NCBI GenBank assembly: GCA_013397075.1 | Contig: VWZS01004822.1 | Coordinates: forward strand, 428,637 to 492,636 | Origin: Rhabdornis inornatus | Taxonomy: Eukaryota; Chordata; Aves; Passeriformes; Rhabdornithidae | Direction of reading: 5' to 3' | Length of the DNA: 64,000 nt | Part shown: positions 24,673-35,440 of the stretch, in pieces | How the letters are laid out: the number at the start of each line of letters is the position of its first letter | Position numbering within the stretch: the first letter of the stretch is position 1 | Position numbers and translations under genes: made by a program | Notes under the pieces: generated by a model | The model's database searches: none | Seen by the model: the letters and a program-made list of their open reading frames with translations, nothing else | Told to the model about the DNA's origin: nothing

Positions 24673-26478
24673 ATCTCTGCTTTGAAGAAAGTAATTTGTA
24701 ATTTTCCTGGGAAGCAAGCTGGTCTGCTCATGAGGATGAGCTTGTAAGGGACTGTGGGATGTCAAGAGCAGAAGATATGAGATAGACAAGGTCAGCATCT
24801 CACAGAGGCCATGTGAAAGAGGAGAAGGCAGCGAGTGGCCAGTAGCCAGGTCTCAAGGACAAGGGAAAGGAAACTTCATGGAGTATAAATACTCTTACTC
24901 TGGGCTTGGTTTGGTTGTTATAAATAAACCTACACATTTCATTTTAATGAAATAATCATCAGAGATGATTTTTTTATAGTTGTTCACATTCAGATTTATA
25001 TAATCATATATTTAAATTCTAGCTGCTTGTGCAACAGCTACATTATGTAGTCTAATCAACTCTTCAGACATGCATACCATCATCCATACATTATAAATAC
25101 AAAACCTTTCTGTTCATGACCATCTTTTATATTGCTGCTGTGATCATTGCATGTCATATACAGAAGCTTTCTCAAACATATCCCATGAGATTTTTGAATT
25201 TTGAATTTGTCTTTTCTGTTTTTTCAGTCACTGAAAAAAAGGATGTGTTTTGCATGCAAACAAAGCTGGGAAATCTCTCAATCAACCTCTATAATCAAGG
25301 GTGTGTGTTTTGCTTGTTCAGTGCAATGGCCTCACAGTGATAGCAGATAATATTCACTACTCATTTTTTAGCATATTCCTGTTTTCATCTTTGTTTAGAT
25401 AGTAGATTAAAATTTAGCCTGTCATCAGCATACACTGCAGAATTTTGAAGAATATCAACTGTTTTGTAATGACAGTGGAGAAGCTTTGTTCTCCCTCAAA
25501 TTTATGATTTATGATTATCAAATCTCAATGCTTTTTAGTGAGCAAATCCCAACTGTGTGAAAATGTCCTTTTTCTACTTAGTGGAGAGCAGATTGTGCTT
25601 AAGAGCTAAACAATGAGAGGAAACAAAGTGTGCTGTCACAATCTCTACAATATAGGTAATCACTGTAATCTGACAAAAAATATGAGTAGGAAAAAAAAAA
25701 GTCACCTTTTCCAAAGATATATTCAGGCAAGAATGTAAATTAGAGCTGATGACAAATCTCAGAAGCAGGAATACTGTAAGAAATGAGCATTCTGTCCTTG
25801 CTGTGGGCAGTACCACAGAGTGCTCAGCATTGCAGCTGCACAAGATATATTCCAAAGTACGGCATCGCCTTTCTAGAACATACTTTACCTGTGTTTGTTA
25901 CTTCTCTGTGAGTAAGGGTAGAACAAGACTGCAGAATTAAAAATGCATACACATGGAAGAAAAAATGTGAAACTAGCTAAAAGCAATTAGCAATTGCCAT
26001 TGTTTGATATAGCCATGGTAAGCCTTCAGCAGAAGCTCAGAATGGGGCAGAATATTATATATATTAGTCTGAAAACCAATTACCTCTCACTCTGCTGTCT
26101 CAGAGAACCACAGATGTTTCTCCTTGATTTTATGCAGATACTTGGACAATAATATTGCCATTAAAAAAAAAAAATTGCAGTACATGGCTCTGTACTTCCC
26201 AAAAGTCATGGAATTCAAATCACAGTCTTCTGAAGAAGAGCTAGTGTCATAAGATCATTTTATCTAACCTCTTTACTCAGCCCCTTCTTTTCCTTTCCTA
26301 AGAGTTACAAAGAAAATGGGTGAAAGGTGGAAAGAAGATGAAAGAAGTGAAGAAAAGAGGTGCCCTTACAGAAAAGTCACTAATCTCAGCAGGAAGATGG
26401 GGTGGGACTGAATCAAGAGCACAGATCCTTTTCAGAGGAAGAGGACCACACTTGAAATTTTCCTGGGCTTAAAAAGCG
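24673..26478. other. Unique DNA, no gene seen
   Basis: Only short unrelated frames are present. A 13-base A-run lies near 26162. A weak resemblance to a CR1 tip near 26250 was not accepted. Confidence 0.5.

Positions 26479-26524
<46 letters not shown>
26479..26524 (+). repeat. Poly(A) run of 46
   Basis: Forty-six uninterrupted A, preceded by 'aaaaagcg' and followed by 'cacaacgaaaaaaaag'. No retroelement body that I recognise lies immediately upstream. It could be a retrocopy tail, a homopolymer microsatellite or a sequencing artefact. Confidence 0.95.
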
Positions 26525-26525
<1 letters not shown>

Positions 26526-29189
26526 ACAACGAAAAAAAAGAAAGTATTAATGTACTTCCCCGTCTCAATAATGGCTCTCTTGCCTGTTCCTGTCAGAACT
26601 GTGAGTTCAACTTTGAAATATGGATGGCTATTCTTCTTCTGTTTTTCTTCTAAGTTCTTGTCTGCAACTCTTTCGCCTTTGAAACTATCAGTCCTGATCC
26701 CACTTCTTGTTTTCTCCAGCACTAAGTCTCTTTTATTACACCTTTAGAATTGCTGAATTATTATATAGGAAATCATAACTTTAATCTCTAATCTTTAATG
26801 CCTGGATATGCTACTTTGAAGTGAATTCTTCAAGACTCAATTTCTTGTATTTGAGAACATGCATATAGATCCATTAATTTGGAATATGCACAGGAAAACA
26901 ATTGTATGGATTATAATTTCTATTCCTGTAAATTTTTTTTTATAAAATACTTCTTAGGATATTTTTTTAAAATTTTTAACCTTGTTCTAGGACTTGGAAG
27001 TTAGCAAGCATTATACCCTCTCAGTGTCTGTAAAATTTAACGGCTTATTATAAGTGCCGTAATCTAAATACTTAGAGAAATACATTTTTGATTGTAGAAC
27101 ACTGTTTAGCTTGTCAAAACATAATACAAATTCAAGTTTTTAACGAAATTTAAGCAAACTTTTTTCTGTTTGGCACATTATGTCAGATGATTTGCGTTTT
27201 TAATGCAAGATCCATGAGGAGAGCACAACTATTTACAGTATGCAAATGATATGTAAATATGCCCTTGTTTTCTGACAGAATCATTGATGCTCAAGGATAT
27301 CCTGCCTTCCCCAAATGAGATGCAAAGAATGAACAATTCTCTCAAGTTCAGCAACTCCCAAACTCCATGTCTAGTACAGCAGTGTCTACAGCTTTCCTGC
27401 CTCTGCAAGCTGCATACCAAAACCCCTGCATGTCTGAAAAGCACAAGACATTTATTCTGTGACTAAGAAGGGCAAATAGGTCCCTGTGAATGGTTCAAAG
27501 GTAGAAGAGAACAAAAGACAGAGGAGACCTCCCTAGGAGATCTCACTGTTCTATTACTGGAGGGAGGATGGACGCACACCTTGATCATTGAATGACCTTT
27601 TGATTTCAGCTTCAAAAGAGTTTCATGTCTCTACATAGTCAGGGGTTTCAATCAGGGAGAAGCCCAGATGCTGCATGTTGTACACCCCCGCCATGGAAGC
27701 CTCACTTGAACTTACATACTGCTCTTGATCCTTCTCCAGAGGTAAGACTTGAAAGAAAGAGGTAATTACATGGCCAGCTAGTCCACAGGTGTCATACTTT
27801 TTTTTAAAATAAAATTTAAAAAGAAAAGATACCATAATTTTAACAGTGAGGTTTACTTATCACAGGTTTTGTCTTTCAAAACACAGTTTTACAGGCAAAA
27901 GGTAAATAGCAATAGCACTACAAGCAAAAAAGTATCATTTTGAACCAACACTAGTGACATCAAATTTTCAATGTCCGTAAGGAAGTCTAGAAGAAAGGTG
28001 GATGGGAATAGTTGTCACTCTTCCACGTTTATAAAAGCAGCAATGTATAGAGTACATGGAGAGTCCATGACATAGTGTTTTTCTTTCTGACTTATAATTA
28101 AGAAGGCAAGAAATATGAGTTTATAGGTTAGGGACCAGATCCTGTGCTTGTATAGCATTACTAAAGTTAATAGAAATCAGCTCATTAACCTCCCCAGGGG
28201 TTCTTGTGCTAAATATTATATGAGCTGTTTTATGTGTTCATCTTCTATGTCTCACATACTTCATACAAAGGAAATGTAAGCAGTTTCTTTTTCAGATTGT
28301 ATTGAATATTTTATGTCCTGAACAGAGACTCTCAGTTTCTCCACTTTTCCTCAATCTTTTCTTTTTTCAATATAGCACCATTTGAAATAGCAGGTAATAT
28401 GGGGAGTGGCTATATCTTTAAAAGCTGCTTCTTTTTCCAGTAGCCTCATATTACTTTAGATTATATATTTTGTACAATACTGGCAGTATTTTCTACATAA
28501 TTTCCAAAACTCTGTTTCAACTGTAAGACAAAATTAAATTATTTTTCTCACATAAATGAAGGTGCAGTAATTATTAGCTACTTACTTTCACAATGAATTT
28601 TGAATAAAGATATTTACTCATCTTACCCAGTTATTAGTCTGTATTCTATTCAATTTCCACTAGAAACTACATGGTAGTTGTTTCTCAAAGATGCATGTGA
28701 TTTGACTGTGGTGCTCCAAAAAATGCTGCACACCCTGATTACTGCAGACACTTTTTTTGCTACATGCACACTCATCTTGGGTCAACTGTGCACAAGAAAT
28801 GCCTGCAGCTTGCAAAACATTGCTTATCCACAACACATTTCTGTATGACAGACTCAGCTGAACCATGTACATAGCCAAATTCAGTGGTAATTCATTTTAC
28901 CTGCACCCCAGATTTTGGGGAAAAGAGATGGATACAGACAAACAACACATCCAACTACTACCACCCTCCTAGTTGAAGAAACACTGGAGGAATATTCTCT
29001 AGGTTGCTCCATCTAATTCTTTCTTCCTCATATCCCTGCCCCAGTATACTTAATCAAGAAAGAAGATTCAATTCAATTTAATCTCCACTTACTCACATTT
29101 TCTTACCCCTTCATATATTTTCTTTTCATGCAAACTTCATATACAGTGCTTTGCTATCCACAATACCGGCTTTGCTCCTCAGTGGAATT
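26525..29189. other. Unique AT-rich DNA, no gene seen
   Basis: Frames stay below 75 codons and none has family features. No repeat body was recognised. Confidence 0.5.
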
Positions 29190-30564
29190 CACAGAACCAC
29201 AGAATGGATTAAGGTTTGAAGGGATGCCAGTGGGTAATTCCAACCTCTGTGCTCAAGCAAAGTTATCCTAGAGGACATCACACAGGATTGTGTTGAGATG
29301 GTTTTTGAATACGTCCAGTAAGGGAGACTCCACAGCCTCCCTGGGCAATCTGTTCAGTGCTTGGTCACCCGCACAGTAAAGAAATTCTTCTCCACATTCA
29401 GGTGAGAACTTCCTGTGCATTAGTTTCTGCCCATTTCTTATTGTTCTATTGCACAGTACCTCAGACAAGAGCCTGGATCCATGCTCTTGACACCCTCCTT
29501 TCAGATTCTGATGGACATTGATGTTGTTCCTTCTCAGTTCTCTCTTCTAGAGACTGAACAGGGCCCAGTCTCAGCCTTTCCTCATAAGAGAGATGCCCTA
29601 CACCCCTAATCATCTTTGTCACCTTCCTCTGGACCTACTCCAGGAGCTTCCTCTCTTGGACTGAGGAGCCCAGAACTGGACACACCAGGGCTGACCAGAG
29701 GGACAGGATCACCTCCCTTGACCTGCTGGCAGCAATGCTCTTCCTAATGCACCCCAGGATCCCGTCGTCCTTCTTGGCCACAAGGACACACTGCTGGCTC
29801 ACAGACAGCTTGTTGTCCACCAGGAGTCACCAAAACCCCAGGTCTTTCTCTGCTTTCCAGCAGGTCAGCCCCCAGCCTGTGCTGGTCCATGGGGTTATTC
29901 ATCCCCAGGTGCAGGACCCTGCATTTTCCTTTGCTGAATTTCAGAAGGTTCCACTCTGCCCATCTCTCCACCCTGCTGGGGTCCCTCTGAAGGGCTGCAG
30001 AGCCCTCTGGGGTATCAGGCACCCCTCCCAGCTTTGTGCCATCAGGGAACTTGCTGAGGCGGCCTCTGCCCCTTCATCCAACTCACTGATGAATAAATTA
30101 AACAATACTGGGCCCAATATTGAACCTTGGGGGACACCACCAGTGACAGGGCTCCAACAAGATCCTGTGACAGTGATTATAACCCTCTGGGATCTGCTAT
30201 TTAGGCAGTTTTCAATCCACCTCCTGCCCACTCATCCAGTTAACACTTCTTGAGTTTGCCTGTAAGAATGTTCTGAGAGACAGTGTCTAAAGCTTTGCTG
30301 AAGTTCATTGGAGGAAGCAAGCAGGTTGGCCAGGCATGACTTACCTTTTTCAAATCCATGCTGACTGCTTCTGATCATCTGCTTCTTGTCATCCACGTGG
30401 ATAGAGATGGCATCCAGAATGAGGTACTTGATCACCTTTTCAGGGACTGAGCTGAGGCTGACTGGCTGGTAGTTCCCTCCTTGTCTGTTTTTTTTTGAAG
30501 ACAGAGATGATATTTGCTTTCTTCTAGTCCTCAGGCAACTGTCCTGATCATCACAACCATTCAA
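29190..30564 (-). mobile_element. CR1 LINE, 5'-truncated copy with reverse transcriptase
   Basis: This is the longest transposon in the window, about 1.37 kb on the minus strand. Its 3' end is at 29190 ('acagaaccacagaatgg', reverse of the CR1 tail) and its 5' truncation is at about 30564. The 3' UTR and carboxy-terminal part of ORF2 lie at 29190-29640 and the reverse transcriptase core at 29640-30564. CR1 is a non-LTR retrotransposon whose ORF2 encodes an endonuclease and a reverse transcriptase; the endonuclease and ORF1 are absent here. It abuts an ERV LTR fragment at 30565. Confidence 0.93.
29635..30564 (-). pseudogene. CR1 ORF2 reverse transcriptase remnant
   Basis: On the minus strand, from 30564 down, I read residues resembling 'QPVSLSSVPEKVIKY' and 'SSQHGFEKGKSCLANL' (the palm/finger region of CR1 RT). 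'RWIENCLNSRSQRV' and 'GVPQGSILGPVLFNLFI' follow near 30090-30231, then 'LLKFSKGKCRVLHLG' near 29930 and 'VLVAKKDDGILGCIRKSI' near 29750. The blocks fall in three frames, so at least two frameshifts separate them. At the catalytic Y/F-A-D-D position (about 30030-30050) one frame reads FPDG instead of FADD, so the metal-binding aspartates are damaged. The order and spacing match avian CR1 RT. It cannot encode an active enzyme. Confidence 0.9.
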
Positions 30565-30685
30565 AGCTCATCAGTAACAAAACCATCTCTGTGTTATTAA
30601 CCTTGTGTGCAGTGCAAATCAAAAACACAGCCCTTTATTAGTCACTGTTAAGAAAATTAACTCTGCTCCAGCCAATACCAGCACA
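30565..30685 (-). mobile_element. ERV LTR 5'-end fragment
   Basis: Reverse-complemented, the piece starts 'tgtgctggtattggctgg', continues 'agcagagttaattttctta' and 'aagggctgtgtttttgattt', and ends near 'aacacagagatggttttgtta'. This is the opening of the same avian LTR family seen complete at 60927-61486. Only about 120 bp are kept. The canonical TG start is at 30685 on the minus strand. The rest of the LTR is missing, and the sequence passes directly into the CR1. Confidence 0.75.
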
Positions 30686-30689
30686 GAGC

Positions 30690-33600
30690 TTTAAGAACCC
30701 TTTTGGGACAAGGGCCTGTAATCTGCCCCTTCTGCAAGGTGAAATCCCCATCAACCTGCTGGTTTTTGTGCAACTTTCAAAGAGACAATTCCGTACCATC
30801 CTGCCACTGGAGTGTTGTAATTGTCCATTGTGTTGTAGAGGAGTTTACAGCCGGGATTAATTTACTTTCCATTTAATCTGTTTATATAACCTCTTAAAAA
30901 GAAATGAACAAAAAATATTTCGGTTCTTAATGAAAAAGATGAAGTATGAGCTTTGTCACACAACTATGAGCCTTTTAAATTTTATATTTTATGTCTAGGA
31001 AGAAAAAGTATAAACTTCTTTTTTATACCACATTCTCATTTCCATATAAATTTACACAGCATGCAGTAAATCAGCTTAAAGATAAACTGTTAATATACTT
31101 TGCTTGCAAAGGGCAGGCCATTAACAGAAAGTTTACTTTAGGCCTTTAAAATTCTTCTCCTATCTTCCGCTCTCTCTGGCTCTGTGACCTCAGGGGATGT
31201 AATCCCTTAAAATGCAGCTCATCTTCAATTAGCAGAGAGAACATATGTATGTTCTTCACTGAAATCCCCAGGTATCATGAAATGTAGTTCACTTCAGATT
31301 TTACAGTTAATTAAAGTCTCATACACATTTTCTGATTCTCCAGCTGGCACTAGAGAGTTTTAATGCTTAGACCATTTTAGCTATTACTCTTCTAAAAAGT
31401 TTACTAATAAACATAAATGTTCATGTGCCTTTCTTGCTGACCAACACTGTAATGGGAAGTTTATAAAGTTTACATAGAGGATGAGTAGAAACTGAGGTTG
31501 CTGGAGGGACCAGAGTTTGAACTGCCTGCCCTCATAAAGACCAGAATTCTCTGAGAAAACATACCTTGAAAATTAGCAAATGAATATTGAGAAGAGGTCA
31601 CAAAACATTTCCAGGTTACAACCTTAAAAACCAGTAAGGAAAACGTCACCTATCATGAATAATATGCTTAGATTTTGTAGTAGACATATGTAACTTGCTG
31701 ATATGAAAATAAATAGCATGCTTTCTGAAGGAATTAAAGCACTTTCTTTTCTCTCCAACCCCTTTCAACAGTCACTAAATTTACAGTATGTTTTCAAATC
31801 CTTCCTTTTTATTTAGTGTCCTATGTAAGGAATATGTTTATAATAGTTGTCTGACAGATGGGTTGTTCTCATAAGATGAAGATTCAGTACTAGTTATTTT
31901 TTTGTTTTAGTAAAAAAATTCCTAATCCCATTTCTCTTTAGTGTAGTAATTCTTATAAACTCAGTGCTTCAGCCTCCTTTTTTTTTTCCCTTCAGCTAAT
32001 ATTGATCATTATTTTACCAGGTTGTTCCAATCATCTTTTTAACCTGTCATCCTCTTTCCCTCTTCTGATTGCTGCTTCTCTTTTCTCCACTTTTCTTCCA
32101 CCTTCCTTCAATATCCCATTTTCATCTTTTTAATATTCATGCACTCCTCCTGAACTTTCACTGGACTGAAAGCTCTTGATCATGGCATAATCTTATGCTT
32201 CAAGAAGTTATTATCTGAAGACTGACTACAAAAATGTCACTGCACTGTTATTTTCCCATACATCTCGATAAGGGGTTGATCTTATCAACAGGGCTTTTGT
32301 TACAAATGAAAATATTTTTATTCCTTATGTTTAAAAAATCACAGTAGGCCAAGTCATTGCAGATTCCAGTGTTTCCGAAATGAAGCATTTTATTTTATCT
32401 TTTTTTTTTTAATATAAGATCTTATCACACAAAGTTTTCCAGACACACTTAGTGACTGAAGAACTTAATGAAGACTTAAATCTTTATTCTGTTTCTGATA
32501 TTGTTAATTTGCATCCTTGATCCTTGAATAAGAAACTGCTTCGAGGTCAAAGACCATACAAAAATATAATTAAAAGCGGAATTAGGGCCCATGTTTCTTT
32601 TCACGTGAGTGGCCCCTGGGCCCATGAGAAACCTTTTTTTTTTTTTTAAATTAAAATGCAGTTGGGGAAACCATTATAAAATTATCCCAGACATACTGTG
32701 CTCATGGGTATTTTGCTCATATCAGTTGAGGTACCAACCTACAACAAGTTTTCTGCAAAGACCACGGGGAGACAAGTCACCATCTGTCAGTGTTGGTTAC
32801 AAAACAAGGGTTCTGCAAGAGGAATATGCACTGCAAAACAGATTTACATTCTTACATGTCCCACAAGATCCAGGGGCATATAAAACTAGATCTAGCTTAA
32901 TGTTCGGCCTCTCTTGACATTTAGAAAGCTTATGACAAAAGAATGAAGAGGATTTTTTTACATTTGAAATATTTCTATTTCTGAAATTGCCAATAATAAT
33001 GTATTAGCAATTGTATTGATACAGCAGCAGGATGGTGATCTACATTGCCCTTTCCTAACATTAACATTTTTACTGCGGTAAAAGGCATGTAAAATGATGT
33101 ATGTTTCAGAAGAAATTCCTTTTTTGTCAACAGCATATACTTGACTACTTTGGGAACATTGTTCTTCATAATGTCTTCTCAGGTAAACCTGTTGTTTGAA
33201 AAATACCTTCGCTTACTGGGTATCCTTTCTCAAACATTTTCTGGGTATTCATTATTTTCACACTATTTCTGTGATTCCAATTTAAAATAATTTATTATGA
33301 TTATTTTCTTTTCATCCCTGTCCCTTATTCATTCTCTTTCAGAAGAGAACTGCATGTATTTCTTTGCTATAGAAAGGGAATCTGAAAAAGCTAAGAAAGA
33401 TTCATGGCTAGAAATGTTGGATGATATAAATCAGCATATACCTATTAATTCCACTAGATCTGTGCACATTTAACTTGACCTGTTTCTGCATTTGCAATAA
33501 CATGATCTCATTTAATATTCTACATAATTTCTCATTACTTGTGCTGGATTTGCATTTCTGTGGGTCTGTTTGCTTTTTCTGTGGATGTATTTGGAGTTGA

Positions 33601-34411
33601 GAGAGAAAAGTTACATTATTCTATAAATTTGAAACTATTTAAATAAAAGCAACTCTTACACAGAAAAAATGACAATATTCTGTAATTTCCTCTTTTGTGA
33701 AAGCTTATAGGTCTCGCATGTTATCACCTAAATGAAATTTCTTGGCCCACTGCTGGTCATGGAAATCAAATAAACTACTCTTTAATTTTATGACTACTTC
33801 CTGTCAGAATAGCAACCCACTGTAACTTGAGAAAGTGAAGTAGAAATATGGGTGAATAGTAAATGCTCACTCTAAACAAAATAACAAGCTTGTAACACAG
33901 GTGTTTCTACAAAGTCAGGGGAAAAAATTAAAATCACAAAACCTTAGATTTCCTGATACTATTATACAGTAATATAATTTCTTACAATTCCTCTGCCACA
34001 GATTAAGAATGCTGAACACATTTATTACAGATTCTCAGTTAACTGCCAATAGGGAAGGAAGACAAAGAAAGGATGTACTGTATTTTCCAGGAAAAAATGG
34101 GTATTCTTCTCTCTCACCTATAAAATTATTGTTGAGTAAGGGGAAATTGCAGAAAAAAAAAAAGTTACTTCTTTATGAGTCCATGTCAAGATTTCACCCA
34201 TATAGAGATCTGGAGAACTTCCTATACAAGTTTTCCCATTAGTCATCTTTGAATTTTCTAGATTCTGGGGGAAATATGATTTTTCTTTGAGAATACATTC
34301 AGAATTTTATACTTCAGAAATTCTTTATGTAAATTGATAAAAATCTCTTTAACTGGTGATAATACCAGATAATGGACTAGATTCTAAATGCTGCAAATAG
34401 TTTTGGGGTCT
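30690..34411. other. Mostly unique AT-rich DNA, no gene seen
   Basis: Poly(T) runs occur near 31979, 32400 and 32635. A palindromic E-box is listed separately. Frames are 102 codons or fewer without family features; two overlapping plus frames at 32609-32917 begin in poly(T). Confidence 0.5.
32601..32608. promoter_or_regulatory. TCACGTGA palindromic E-box
   Basis: A perfect 8-bp palindrome containing CACGTG, the site of bHLH-zip factors (USF, MYC/MAX, MITF/TFE). Flanking copies of 'gggcccatg' lie at 32585-32593 and 32618-32626. Sequence match only. Confidence 0.25.
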
Positions 34412-34515
34412 TGGTTTTTTTTTTAGTGTTTTTGTTGTTGTTGTTGTTGTTTGTNNNNNNNNNNNNNNNNGTTTGTGGCCTTTTTTTTTTGGGGGGGGGG
34501 TATTTTTGGTTTTTT
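34412..34515. repeat. T/G-rich tract with (TTG)n and homopolymers
   Basis: Contains T9, (TTG)6-7 at about 34432-34451, the assembly gap, then T10 directly followed by G10 (34481-34500) and more T/G. The paired homopolymers beside a gap suggest locally poor base calling. Confidence 0.9.
34455..34470. other. Assembly gap (16 N)
   Basis: Sixteen N inside the T/G-rich tract. True length unknown. Confidence 0.98.
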
Positions 34516-35312
34516 GGGTGATTTACATAAAATTTTCCTTTCCCAACAGTTTTAAAAAGTTTACATATTCATTTTATCATTTTAGTCTCTTTTTGTAATT
34601 GAGTGAGAAAGCAGTAATCACATTAGTGGAATTAAGAAAAATGACATGGATAAATACTAAATGATGAAGAAAAGCTTAATATCATTACAGAATTATAAGA
34701 CCTGCAATATCCCAGGGCTAGCAGAGAAACACATTCATACAATCAGATTATGCTTTATTGAGTAAAATAAAATCAGGAAGTATTGTATCTAAATTCTGCA
34801 TAATCTGTAGAAACTTGTTTTAAGGTATTTTTTAAAGTCAGTAGTTTTGTCAAGACAAAGTTGCCTATGCTTTTAAGACACACAGGGGAGTATTTATGAT
34901 TTAAGCTTGGATTAATCTATATGAAATACATTTGTGAATGATGACCTTAACAGCTCCTTAATTCTCTAAATTACTCTGATGCATTTAGTATTGTACATGG
35001 ACTACAAGAGATTTTGTTAAGGGAGAGTGTGTGATTGCTAGCATGAGCATCAGAGAAATGTAAAGACAAAGCTGTGCTCTAAAAGAAACAGGTTTCTTAT
35101 ATAGTTTATAGTTATCCATTCACCCCTGCATTAAGCTCACATCTAAATGAAATCATACCTTGGGTCTGGAAGGATCTCGAGTGTAAGAGAGGGAAAAGGT
35201 GCTTGGAAAGCAGTAGTTGTGGATGTCAGCATTTTGTCAGGGGAGACAGCCATCTAAGAAAGCTTAGCTCTACTGTATCCCTCTGATTTCTACTTTGGTT
35301 CTTTGTTTGCCT
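34516..35312. other. Unique AT-rich DNA, no gene seen
   Basis: No repeat body or credible frame between the two T/G tracts. Confidence 0.5.
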
Positions 35313-35360
35313 CTTTTTTTTTGTTTTTTTGTTTTTTTGTTTTTTTTTTGTTTGTGTTTA
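35313..35360. repeat. T/G-rich tract (T-runs split by single G)
   Basis: Four T-runs of 7 to 10 separated by single G bases. Low complexity; the phenylalanine/cysteine-rich frame over it is an artefact. Confidence 0.95.
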
Positions 35361-35385
35361 AGAATAAAGCAGCGTTGTGACTTTA

Positions 35386-35440
35386 TTAAATCTAGGGTTT
35401 TTTTGTTTTGTTTTGGTTGTTGTTTCTTAAATCTAGGGTT
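35386..35440. repeat. T/G insert flanked by perfect 14-bp direct repeats
   Basis: 'ttaaatctagggtt' occurs at 35386-35399 and again at 35427-35440. The 27 bases between are T/G-rich. The arrangement resembles a target-site duplication around a tiny insertion, or a local tandem duplication with T/G expansion. Confidence 0.85.

Noticed and set aside
26245..26275. Possible reverse CR1 tip ('gtcataagatcattttatctaacctc')
   Set aside because: Too short and too diverged, with no further CR1 sequence beyond it.
26432..26722. 96-codon minus-strand frame with a long phenylalanine run
   Set aside because: The run is simply the poly(A) at 26479-26524 read in reverse.
35313..35360. Search for a target-site duplication around this T/G tract, as at 35386
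   Set aside because: Only TTTG-type repeats are shared by the flanks; no distinct direct repeat could be found.
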